Of a stretch of DNA of 64,000 bases, positions 17,510-26,875 are shown in pieces. The stretch comes from Alphaproteobacteria bacterium (GTDB lineage Bacteria > Pseudomonadota > Alphaproteobacteria > UBA6615). The first letter of the stretch is position 1. Every line of letters starts with the position of its first letter. The notes below the pieces were generated by a model. The model was not told where the DNA came from and ran no database searches. It was given only the letters and a program-made list of their open reading frames with translations. Made by a program: the position numbers and the translations under genes. The stretch spans positions 310,001 through 374,000 of the forward strand of contig JAJFIX010000006.1 in assembly GCA_021774575.1 (NCBI GenBank). The letters are read 5' to 3'.

Positions 17510-17554
17510 TTTAACTCCGTTGGGTTTAACTCCGATGGGATTAACCCCGTTGAC
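17510..17554. repeat. Three tandem 15-base repeats between atpI and atpB
   Basis: Units TTTAACTCCGTTGGG (17510-17524), TTTAACTCCGATGGG (17525-17539) and ATTAACCCCGTTGAC (17540-17554). Read on the gene strand, each copy of the form GGAGTTAAA supplies a Shine-Dalgarno-like GGAG. The copy nearest atpB positions it six bases from the GTG start. The third, most diverged, unit covers the atpI stop codon and its last codons. Confidence 0.8.
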
Positions 17555-17909
17555 CTTTATCGTTCGTTTCACTCTTGGCGCGACGTCGCTGCTTCGATTT
17601 CTCCGCCGCCGACGCATTTAATTCTTCGGCCGTCTTAAACACATTTCTTATCCCGGCGGCACTGCCGAGAATGAAAAACAGGATCAACAGCCACGGTCCT
17701 GTTCCCAACCAACGATCGAGTAACCACCCGATAAAGACACCGACAACCAGACCGGAAACCAAATCGACCGAGATCCGCATCGCCGCGCCGATTTCGCCGG
17801 TTTGTTTGGTCTTACCCGCCGGCTTGGCGCGAAGGTTTGCATCCTTCAATCTCGCGTCTAGGTCCCGACCCCGGCCGGGGTCTTCGGAGGGCTCCTGCCG
17901 ATCCTCCAT
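17541..17909 (-). CDS. atpI: ATP synthase protein I
   Basis: 122 residues. Charged N terminus of about 40 residues, then two helices: ISVDLVSGLVVGVFIGWLLDRW and PWLLILFFILGSAAGIRNV, the AtpI pattern. Accessory protein thought to help c-ring assembly or ion loading. First gene of the operon; the 229-base gap up to smc should contain the operon promoter, though I cannot mark it with confidence. Confidence 0.88.
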   Translation of the reverse strand: MEDRQEPSEDPGRGRDLDARLKDANLRAKPAGKTKQTGEIGAAMRISVDLVSGLVVGVFIGWLLDRWLGTGPWLLILFFILGSAAGIRNVFKTAEELNASAAEKSKQRRRAKSETNDKGQRG

Positions 17910-18138
17910 AAAGATTCTTTCTGCTCAGCATTTATAAAGGTGAGCGCTAGATTCGGGCCGAAACCTAGTCTGGGGTGGGACCATAGTCAAGGCGGCATTC
18001 GGCCACATCTTTTGGTGCATTGAAACGCGTATAAATCTGTTTATTATCAGCTGGTTAGTAGTCTAATCGACGGTCTGTCGGTTTAGCGATGCGGCCCGCC
18101 GTCGCGGGTATTTTGTCGCCAACCGGGCTCCATTTGCA

Positions 18139-21100
18139 TCAAGCTGTCTTGCGCAATTCCTGCGCTTGTTGCAGATCGACCGAAACCAGCTGGCTGACGC
18201 CGCGCTCGGCCATGGTAACGCCATAGAGACGGTCCATGCGAGACATGGTCATGCGATGATGGGTGACCAGAATAAATCTGGTCTGGGTCCGCTGAACAAT
18301 GCGGTCGAGCAAATTGCAGAACCGGTCGACATTGGCGTCATCAAGGGGGGCGTCAACCTCATCGAGTACGCAAATCGGTGCCGGGTTGGTCAAAAAGACG
18401 CCGAACAGCAATGCCATTGCAGTCAAAGCCTGCTCGCCACCCGATAGCAATGATAGCGCTTGCAGATTTTTGCCTGGGGGACTGGCATAAATTTCCAGGC
18501 CGGCTTGCAGGGGATCATCGGCCTCAACCAGCTCCAGATGGGCTTCGCCGCCACCAAACAAATGTTTGAATAACTCTTGGAAATGCGTGTTCACATCGGC
18601 AAATGACGCCAGTAGCCGCTGGCGTGCCTCACGGTTTAGCCCTGAGATACCCTGGCGCAGGCGCTCAATGGCACCGACCAGGTCATCGCGCTCGGTGTGC
18701 ATGGTGGTAATTTGCTCAAGCAGCTCGTCGGCTTCCTGTTCGGCCCGCAGATTGACCGCTCCCATATTGTCCCGCTCGCGCACCACCCGCTCAAGGCGGC
18801 GCTCGGCTGTTTCCAGGTCAGGTAAATCCTTCTTCTCGTCCAGCCCAACCGTTTCGAGAATATTTTCCGGGCTACATTGCAAGCGTTCGGTAATTCGCTC
18901 GATGACGGTCTGGCGCGATTGCAAGGCTTGGGCGCAAAGGGATTCGGCCCGCACCCGGGATTCTCTGGCCTCGGCCAGTTTAGTGTCGGCATCCCGCGCC
19001 GCACTTTCCTTGGTGCGTGCGCCGGACTCTGCTGCGGCAAGGTCGTCGGCGGCAAGGCGGCGTTTCTCCTCGGATTTGGTCAGGGTGTCCAGAAGCTGGG
19101 TGCGTTGTTCTTCGATTGCTGCCGGTTTTCCCGCCAGCGCTTGCTTTTCGGTTTCAAGCTGGCCACGGCGGCGACCCAGCTCAACAGTTCTTTCCACCGC
19201 GCCGGTCCGGCGTTTCTCCCAGTTCTGCTGTTCTGCTTCCATCGCAATTCGACGCTGGGCCCGGGACCTAATTTCGTGATCCAGATTGTCGAAGGTGGCG
19301 CGGGCGTCCCGTTGGAAATTGCGTGCCGCGCCAGCCGCCTCCCGGGTCGTCTCTAATTCGGCGCGCCGATCAGCAGGGTCGTCTTGGGCGGTCAGCTCGC
19401 CCAGTTTTTCCTCATGGTTTCTGCCATAGGAGCTGAGATCTTCGTCAATCCGTAATACCGATGTCCGCAATCCTTCTAGCTTTGAAGATTGCTCGGCGGC
19501 ATGGCGTAAAATTGTTGCTTGGCGTTGGCCCGCGGCGGCATGGGCGGTATCGGCAGATTTATTGCGGTCCCGTGCGGCGCGCTCGGTCTCGCGAATTTTA
19601 GCCAGCGCAGTTTCGGCTGCCTGGTAGGCGTCTGCTTCGATGGAGGCCGCTTGTGTCGCCTTAACGATTTCCTCGTCAAGGTCGGCCAGCCGGTTTTTTT
19701 GGCGCAACAGTGCGGCTTCGCGCGGCACGCCATCGGTGCCAAAGCAGTATCCATCCCAGCGCCAATAGTCGCCCTGACGGCTGACGAGGGACTGGCCTGG
19801 CGTGAGCTGAGACGCCAAACGCTCGCCGGTCGCCCGGTCGGCGACAAGACCAATATGGGCAATTGCTAGATCAAGTGCCTGCGGCCCCTGAACGTGACTT
19901 CTGAGCGGCTCGACATCCGCTGGCCAATTGGGCGCAGTCGGATCGTTCGCTGCGGTTCGACGGCTCTTCCAGTGGCGGGTCGGGACGTCATCCGCCCCGG
20001 CGTCAAGCTCTGCAACTGGCGCCTCAAGGTCGGCGCCTAGCGCTGCACCTAGGGCAATTTCCAATCCTGGGGCAACGGTCATTTGGCTGAGCACCGGCGC
20101 CAAATTTGCGCTTTCGGTTTCTTCACCGAAACTTGCGCCGTCATTTTCGGCGCCTTGGGCATGGGTGCCTAGGAGTTCGCGCAATGCTTGGGCCTCTGCC
20201 GATAACTGGCCGAGCCGTTCCTGGGCTCGCTGGCGGGCCTCACGCGCGGTTTGGGTCTTTCCTTCGGCCTCAATGCGTTGCTGTTCGCCCCGGGTCAGGC
20301 ATTCTCTGGCTGCTTCCAGCTGCTGGCGGGTGTCGATGAGCGCTTCTTCGGCGCTGGCGATCGTTTCTTGGGAGAGCGTGCCGGCTTCCAAATTGGTCAG
20401 AGCTTGGGCGGCAGTGGAACGCTGTCCAGTCAGGTTTTCCAGTCGCTTAGCGATTTCGTCGACCTGTTTGACCAGGCTCGTGCGCTGGGCTTCGGCGGTC
20501 GCGACCGCCTCAGTCAAGGCGGCGAGCTCTTTGTCGGCAGTCTCGGACCGGGTATTCGCCTCGTCCATATTGCTTTTGGCCGATGCCAGCGACGTTGCCT
20601 CGTCGGCAGAAAGTGCTCTAATTTCGGCGATGGTGTTTTTCAGACCATCAATTGCCACCTGCGCATCATTTTCCAGCGTCGTCTCGCGGGTATGATCTCC
20701 CGAGATTTGATCAAGGCGGCTGTTGCAAAGCGACATCGCGTCGCGATTACGTTGCAATTCTTCGTCAAGGGCTTCTGAGGCAAGGGTAAGGCGCTGTAGC
20801 TCCGCTGCTGCCACGGCCTCTGCTTCGCGCAAAGGCCCGAGAATCTCGCTGCTTTTTTCCCTCTCGGTCGTTGCCGTTGCGGCGATCCGGGTTTTTTCTG
20901 TCACAGTGGCATCTGCTGTGGTGAATTCGGCCTGGCGCTCTTGCACCGACCCGTCTTCGACTTGCCAACGGCGATGCAGGACTACGGCTTCGGTCTCACG
21001 CAAACGATCAGATAAGCCCCGATATCGTTTGGCCTGCCTTGCCTGCTTTTTTAGTCCGTCGAGCTGGGCTTCGAGCGCCACCACGACATCTTCCAACCGG

Positions 21101-21675
21101 TCTAGATTGGTTTCGGCAGCCCTCAGTTTCAGTTCTGCTTCATGCCGTCTGGTGTGCAGTCCGGTAATACCGGCGGCCTCTTCCAGCAACAAGCGCCGTC
21201 CGGCCGGCTTTGCATTGATCAGTGCCGAGACCCGGCCTTGGCTGACCATGGCCGTCGAACGGGGGCCGGTGGCAAGGTCGGCAAATAGGATTTGGACGTC
21301 CTTGGCCCGCACTTCGTGATTATTGATCCGATAATGGGATCCGCGGTCTCGCTGAATGCGGCGCGAGATTTGTAGCTCGCCCTCGTCATTAAATTCGGCT
21401 GGGGCGGTTCGAGTTGCGTTATCAAGATGGAGTACGACCTCGGCTAGGTCGCGGGCCGGTCGATTGGTGGTTCCGCCGAATATAACGTCGTCCATCTCGC
21501 CGCCACGCATCTGCTTGGCCGACGTTTCCCCCATCATCCATCGCATTGCTTCCACGAGATTGGACTTGCCGCAACCGTTTGGTCCGACGACACCGGTCAG
21601 TCCCGGTGCTATTTCAAGCTCGGTGCTCTCGACAAAGGATTTAAAGCCCTTCAGATGTAGCTTGGTGAAATGCAA
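18139..21675 (-). CDS. smc: Chromosome segregation protein SMC
   Basis: 1178 residues from a TTG start at 21675, placed ten bases after AAGGAG; an ATG further up at 21852 would add 59 unrelated residues and overlap dsbA. Walker A GPNGCGKSN is at 31-39. Two long coiled-coil arms flank a hinge region; the C-terminal head has the signature LSGGEQALTAMALLFG and Walker B PICVLDEVDAPLDDAN. SMC organises and compacts the chromosome with ScpA/ScpB, which are not in the window. Length is normal for bacterial SMC. Confidence 0.95.
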   Translation of the reverse strand: MHFTKLHLKGFKSFVESTELEIAPGLTGVVGPNGCGKSNLVEAMRWMMGETSAKQMRGGEMDDVIFGGTTNRPARDLAEVVLHLDNATRTAPAEFNDEGELQISRRIQRDRGSHYRINNHEVRAKDVQILFADLATGPRSTAMVSQGRVSALINAKPAGRRLLLEEAAGITGLHTRRHEAELKLRAAETNLDRLEDVVVALEAQLDGLKKQARQAKRYRGLSDRLRETEAVVLHRRWQVEDGSVQERQAEFTTADATVTEKTRIAATATTEREKSSEILGPLREAEAVAAAELQRLTLASEALDEELQRNRDAMSLCNSRLDQISGDHTRETTLENDAQVAIDGLKNTIAEIRALSADEATSLASAKSNMDEANTRSETADKELAALTEAVATAEAQRTSLVKQVDEIAKRLENLTGQRSTAAQALTNLEAGTLSQETIASAEEALIDTRQQLEAARECLTRGEQQRIEAEGKTQTAREARQRAQERLGQLSAEAQALRELLGTHAQGAENDGASFGEETESANLAPVLSQMTVAPGLEIALGAALGADLEAPVAELDAGADDVPTRHWKSRRTAANDPTAPNWPADVEPLRSHVQGPQALDLAIAHIGLVADRATGERLASQLTPGQSLVSRQGDYWRWDGYCFGTDGVPREAALLRQKNRLADLDEEIVKATQAASIEADAYQAAETALAKIRETERAARDRNKSADTAHAAAGQRQATILRHAAEQSSKLEGLRTSVLRIDEDLSSYGRNHEEKLGELTAQDDPADRRAELETTREAAGAARNFQRDARATFDNLDHEIRSRAQRRIAMEAEQQNWEKRRTGAVERTVELGRRRGQLETEKQALAGKPAAIEEQRTQLLDTLTKSEEKRRLAADDLAAAESGARTKESAARDADTKLAEARESRVRAESLCAQALQSRQTVIERITERLQCSPENILETVGLDEKKDLPDLETAERRLERVVRERDNMGAVNLRAEQEADELLEQITTMHTERDDLVGAIERLRQGISGLNREARQRLLASFADVNTHFQELFKHLFGGGEAHLELVEADDPLQAGLEIYASPPGKNLQALSLLSGGEQALTAMALLFGVFLTNPAPICVLDEVDAPLDDANVDRFCNLLDRIVQRTQTRFILVTHHRMTMSRMDRLYGVTMAERGVSQLVSVDLQQAQELRKTA

Positions 21676-21736
21676 GGGCCGATTACTCCTTATCGTTGCC
21701 CGATTAATGTCAAACGCGGAGCGCCTACTTGGTGCA

Positions 21737-22384
21737 CTATTGGTCCGTTGCGCTAAGTAGCGGGTCGATGGCTTCGGCAAATTGCTCGAGTGTTTGCGCG
21801 CCTTCGTAAAGGGTTCCATTGATGATGAAGCTCGGCGTTGAACGGACGTCAAATTGATCCTGGCCGCCGGCCTTGATGGCCTCGATCCCTTCGCGCAGCT
21901 CGGTGCTATTGATGCAGGCCTCCATGCGTTCGGTATTCATACCGGCCAGCCGTCCGATGCGACCAAGTTCGAAATTTGGGTTCTGGGCGCTTAGCCAATC
22001 GTTCTGATTATGAAACAGCAGCGAGGCGAGGCCAAAAAATCGTTGAGGGTCGGCACACCGAGCGACAACCGAGGCCAGCAATGCCTGTAAATTCAGGGGA
22101 TAATCCCGATAGATAAATCGGACATTTCCGGTGTCGATATATTGGGCTTTTAGGTCGTCATAGACGTTGGCATGGAACGCCGCACAATGACCGCAACTGA
22201 AGGATTCATAGGCGATAATTTCGACCGGCGCATCGGCGCTGCCGATCATGCGTTCGGCCAAGGCGACGTCCAAATTGACATCTTGATCAGCGTTCTGCGC
22301 GTAAGCCGAAGTTCCGCCAAATACATACATTGGCGCAGCTAAAAGCATCACGCAGACTGCAATTAAAATCCGTATTTCACGCAA
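21737..22384 (-). CDS. DsbA-family thiol:disulfide oxidoreductase
   Basis: About 215 residues. A strong GGAGGTGAT ribosome-binding site lies seven bases before a TTG at 22384; the ATG at 22402 would place this site inside the gene, so TTG is preferred. Signal peptide: REIRILIAVCVMLLAAPMYV to about SAYAQ. Thioredoxin fold with active-site CGHC in SFSCGHCAAFHANV, and the cis-proline region STPSFIINGTLYEG. A periplasmic disulfide-introducing protein of the DsbA/Com1 type. Its position upstream of smc and the DUF721 gene is common in alphaproteobacteria. Confidence 0.9.
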   Translation of the reverse strand: MREIRILIAVCVMLLAAPMYVFGGTSAYAQNADQDVNLDVALAERMIGSADAPVEIIAYESFSCGHCAAFHANVYDDLKAQYIDTGNVRFIYRDYPLNLQALLASVVARCADPQRFFGLASLLFHNQNDWLSAQNPNFELGRIGRLAGMNTERMEACINSTELREGIEAIKAGGQDQFDVRSTPSFIINGTLYEGAQTLEQFAEAIDPLLSATDQ

Positions 22385-22523
22385 AACATCACCTCCAAAC
22401 ACTACATGTTGGGTTGTAAACGATCCGACCCACGAAGTCTATACGCGGGCCGGTCTGAGGCCGAAAGTTATCCACAATTTCAGCCAGTTACTCGTCGGGT
22501 GGATCATTCGTACTGTTGTCATT

Positions 22524-23102
22524 TTAATCCTTGTGGTCGCGACCCTTTTGACTCTCGGTTTCGGTAGCCCGCACAGAGCGACCGAGTTCGATCAAGGCGG
22601 CGCGTAATTCCGGGTCTTCAACCGATGCCGCCCGCGCGACGATATCGTCGGGCGCCTGGCCGATGATAGCGGCATTGCTCCTCGATTTGACCGGCGGTCC
22701 TTTTTTGCGGCCATACTTAGATTGACCGGTTGAAAGTCCGCCTAGTGGAATTTGGCGAAAACTAATTTTTCCGACAGCGCGATAGCCGTAATGGCCGTTG
22801 ATCCGATCAATCAGTTGCGGTGTCATATGTTGCAATTCCAGCGCCAACGGTCCGGCGACGCCCAAGTGTAATGTGCCGTCACGCCCGTCGGCACCACGGA
22901 CCAACCGTTGCGGACTACATTGCTCTGCCAGTGCGTCACCGATAATTGCCGGCCAGGCCCGCATCAGGTCAAATTCGGCAAATCCTTTTTTGCGGCTCAA
23001 TGGCGCTAAAACTTTATCAATATCGAGGCCGACCGACAACAGACCGCTGCCGCGACGCTGGCGTCTCGGGACCTTGGGTTTTGGCGCTGTTTTGTCGCTC
23101 AT
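22524..23102 (-). CDS. DUF721 (DciA-like) protein
   Basis: 192 residues. The basic N terminus (KPKVPRRQRRGSG) is followed by the DUF721 domain (FDLMRAWPAIIGDALAEQCSPQRL, GTLHLGVAGPLALELQHMTPQLIDRIN). DUF721 includes DciA, a loader of the replicative helicase in bacteria without DnaC. The C-terminal tail after residue 130 is extended and charged, as in alphaproteobacterial members. Divergent from mutY with only about 50 bases between start codons. Confidence 0.85.
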   Translation of the reverse strand: MSDKTAPKPKVPRRQRRGSGLLSVGLDIDKVLAPLSRKKGFAEFDLMRAWPAIIGDALAEQCSPQRLVRGADGRDGTLHLGVAGPLALELQHMTPQLIDRINGHYGYRAVGKISFRQIPLGGLSTGQSKYGRKKGPPVKSRSNAAIIGQAPDDIVARAASVEDPELRAALIELGRSVRATETESQKGRDHKD

Positions 23103-23152
23103 CGCCCTAAGGTATGGCCATGTGTGGCCTGAGACAATATCTTCCCGAGATC

Positions 23153-24238
23153 ATGACAAAAAATGCGCCAAATCCGAGAGACCTTCTGGCTTGGTACCAG
23201 GAAAATGCCCGGACATTGCCCTGGCGCCGTCCGCCGGGCTCGGCAAGAAAATCCGACCCTTATGCAATTTGGCTGTCCGAAGTCATGCTGCAGCAGACGA
23301 CGGTCGCTGCGGTTATACCCTATTTCGTCGATTTTATCGAAACATGGCCGACAGTTGCTGCTCTGGCTGCTGCGGAACTCGACGCTGTGCTGACCAAATG
23401 GGCGGGCCTTGGATATTATGCTCGGGCGCGCAACCTGCATAAATGCGCCCAAGTCGTTGCCCAAAATCATCGGGGGCGTTTTCCCGAAACCGAAGCCGAT
23501 TTATTGGACCTGCCCGGTATCGGTCCTTACACAGCAGCGGCGATTGCCGCTATCGCATTTGACTCGCCGGCGACACCCGCCGATGGAAATGTCGAGCGGG
23601 TCATGGCGCGGCTATATGGCATTACCACGCCGCTTCCCGCGGCCAAGGTGGAGCTGAAATCATTGGCGCAAGATTTGACCGCGCGTTTGCCCGCCGGGGG
23701 CAGTCCGGGTGACTATGCCCAGGCGGTAATGGATCTGGGGGCAACAATATGTAGTCCGCGCTCTCCCAATTGTCCTCTCTGTCCTTGGGGTGACGTGTGC
23801 ATTGCCGAAAAATCTTCGCAAGCGGATCGTCTGCCACGCCGCTCGCCGAAAAAGGCGCGGCCCACTCGTCGCGGCTACGCTTATTGGATAACCCAGCCCA
23901 ATGGTGCCGTTTTACTGCGCCGTCGCCCGGAAAAAGGGCTGCTCGGAGGGATGATGGAAGTGCCGACCAGCGACTGGAACACCGGCGAAATGGTGCCGCC
24001 CAAGGGGCAGGCGCCCATGACTGCAGCGTGGCGTCAACTGCCCGGTCGGGTGAGGCACACCTTCACTCATTTTCATTTGGAACTGACCGTGCTGGCGGCG
24101 CATACCGAAAAGAGCGCCGAAATAAAAGTCACCGATAAATGGATCCATCCTGACGGGTTCGGCGCGCAAGCACTGCCATCGGTCATGCAAAAAGTTATTC
24201 GCCATGCGTTAAAACATACCGCTGGCGTATCGGTTTAG
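23153..24238 (+). CDS. mutY: A/G-specific adenine glycosylase
   Basis: 361 residues from the ATG at 23153; earlier ATGs at 23114 and 23120 are possible but would abut the divergent gene. Catalytic Glu43 in IWLSEVMLQQTTV, the helix-hairpin-helix LPGIGPYTAAAIAAIAF, catalytic Asp144 in TPADGNVERVMARL and an iron-sulfur cluster loop with Cys200, Cys207, Cys210 and Cys216 (C-X6-C-X2-C-X5-C). The C-terminal Nudix-like domain recognises 8-oxoguanine (RRRPEKGLLGGMMEVP). Removes adenine mispaired with oxidised guanine. Confidence 0.95.
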   Translation: MTKNAPNPRDLLAWYQENARTLPWRRPPGSARKSDPYAIWLSEVMLQQTTVAAVIPYFVDFIETWPTVAALAAAELDAVLTKWAGLGYYARARNLHKCAQVVAQNHRGRFPETEADLLDLPGIGPYTAAAIAAIAFDSPATPADGNVERVMARLYGITTPLPAAKVELKSLAQDLTARLPAGGSPGDYAQAVMDLGATICSPRSPNCPLCPWGDVCIAEKSSQADRLPRRSPKKARPTRRGYAYWITQPNGAVLLRRRPEKGLLGGMMEVPTSDWNTGEMVPPKGQAPMTAAWRQLPGRVRHTFTHFHLELTVLAAHTEKSAEIKVTDKWIHPDGFGAQALPSVMQKVIRHALKHTAGVSV

Positions 24239-24274
24239 CCGGTATTTCGATTTAGTGAGTGTCCTCAGTCTCGG

Positions 24275-25444
<1,170 letters not shown>

Positions 25445-25642
25445 CTATGTCCAGTACCTGCGCAATATATCCACAATGCCGGGACAGGGAGTCCGGGTCA
25501 ATTCCAATTTTGTTTTCAGAGGGTTAGATGGCTTGCCCACAGGCTATCCCGATGTCACTCACAGGCCGGTCAAGCACACTATCTTGTGGGTCGTTTATAC
25601 TGAACCCGCAACATGTCCGTCGAATTGCCGCCAAAAATTATT

Positions 25643-26176
25643 CTAACGGCCGCAGGCGCGGTCGATATCGGCGAAGGCGGCGGTGGCGCCAACAAGAACA
25701 TATGTATCGGTAAATACGTCGCCGCTGCGATTGGTCGCCTCCAGGCGCATTTCCTCGCCCGCCTTTATCGCTGTGACAATTTCGATCTGCTGTTCTTCGT
25801 CCAAGGAAAAGGCGCTATCACCGCGAATACCGTCCAGGCGCCATTCGCGCCCACCGATAGACAGGGTGACGTCGAGCACATTGTCTTGGGTCACGCCGGT
25901 GTCAAATGTCAACGCGCCAAACAATGAAGTCGCGGGATCATGACCGACAAAAACCACACCGTCGCGGGTTTGGTCGGTGCCGCCCGTCGAGGAAATGGCG
26001 ACTGAAATGGCGACGCAGATCAGGCCACCCCCGGTCGTGTCGGTTATCGCCTGCCAAGCGCCATGGGTTCCGAGCAGCGTCACATCGGAAGTTTGCGAGA
26101 TGCCGGGGGAAGCGGCGGTGACCATTAATATTGCGGCCCAGGCTGCAATCGAAATTCGTCGTATTATTTGGCTCAC
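25643..26176 (-). CDS. Secreted IalB-like protein
   Basis: 177 residues. N-terminal signal peptide (IIRRISIAAWAAILMVTAAS, cleavage near GISQ). The mature part begins GTHGAWQAITDTTGGGLIC and has the beta-rich layout of the invasion-associated locus B family, with two cysteines (one early, one in the C-terminal DIDRACGR) that could form a disulfide. The function of this family outside Bartonella is unknown. Lies between rnhB and ccrM; a 219-base gap to ccrM holds no other gene I can see. Confidence 0.65.
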   Translation of the reverse strand: MSQIIRRISIAAWAAILMVTAASPGISQTSDVTLLGTHGAWQAITDTTGGGLICVAISVAISSTGGTDQTRDGVVFVGHDPATSLFGALTFDTGVTQDNVLDVTLSIGGREWRLDGIRGDSAFSLDEEQQIEIVTAIKAGEEMRLEATNRSGDVFTDTYVLVGATAAFADIDRACGR

Positions 26177-26191
26177 GATTAATCCATTTTG

Positions 26192-26869
26192 TTAGATGCG
26201 ATCTTTGCGCATGACGGCGCGGACGGGTCCGAAACTTTTACGGTGATGACGTGTCGCGCCCAAGTTTGTGAGGGCGTCGAGATGTGCCGGGGTTGGGTAG
26301 CCGACATTGCGCGCCCATCCATATCCCGGCTGTTCTTTGTCGAGGCTTACCATTAACCGGTCGCGAACGACTTTGGCAATGATCGAAGCCGCGGCGATGG
26401 AAATCGACTTGGTGTCGCCCTTGACGACATATTCGGCCGGGCAGGGAAGGTCTTTTGGTATCTTATTGCCGTCAATAAGGGCAAAGCCTGGGACAATACC
26501 AAGGTCTTGGACAGCGCGTTCCATGGCTTTCAGGCTCGCCTGCAAAATATTTATCTGATCGATCTCTTCGACCTCGGCGCGGCCAATGCCAATCCGACAG
26601 CCTTCGGCATTTTGCAAATCATATAGTGCCGCATAAATTTCCTCCCGCCGCACTGCGCTTAGAGATTTTGAATCGTCGATTTTTGCCAGTGGTCCTACCG
26701 TCAGCCCCGTCAAGCTTTGCTCGCTAAAAGTCACGGCGGCGGCGATGACCGGCCCGGCCAGGGGGCCACGTCCGACCTCATCGACCCCGGCGACGGGCGC
26801 TAGGGCGCCGGAATCGAGAGCGATGGTTTCGAGGGAAAAATCCGGATAGGGTCGGCGGCGTTTCGGCAA
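26192..26869 (-). CDS. rnhB: Ribonuclease HII
   Basis: 225 residues. Catalytic DE pair at 30-31 in VAGVDEVGRGPLAGP; further conserved parts IDDSKSLSAVRRE, ALIDGNKIP and SIAAASIIAKVVRDRLM. Removes RNA from RNA-DNA hybrids, including single ribonucleotides and primers. Six bases downstream of the EF-G-like gene, so probably co-transcribed. Confidence 0.95.
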   Translation of the reverse strand: MPKRRRPYPDFSLETIALDSGALAPVAGVDEVGRGPLAGPVIAAAVTFSEQSLTGLTVGPLAKIDDSKSLSAVRREEIYAALYDLQNAEGCRIGIGRAEVEEIDQINILQASLKAMERAVQDLGIVPGFALIDGNKIPKDLPCPAEYVVKGDTKSISIAAASIIAKVVRDRLMVSLDKEQPGYGWARNVGYPTPAHLDALTNLGATRHHRKSFGPVRAVMRKDRI

Positions 26870-26875
26870 AATCGA

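Noticed and set aside
18094-18112. CCCGC/GCGGG hairpin followed by TATTTT on the plus strand
   Set aside because: No plus-strand gene ends there, and on the minus strand no T-run follows, so it is not a terminator for smc.
21676-21852. Upstream ATG for smc
   Set aside because: Would add 59 unrelated residues before the conserved N terminus and overlap dsbA; the TTG has a good ribosome-binding site.
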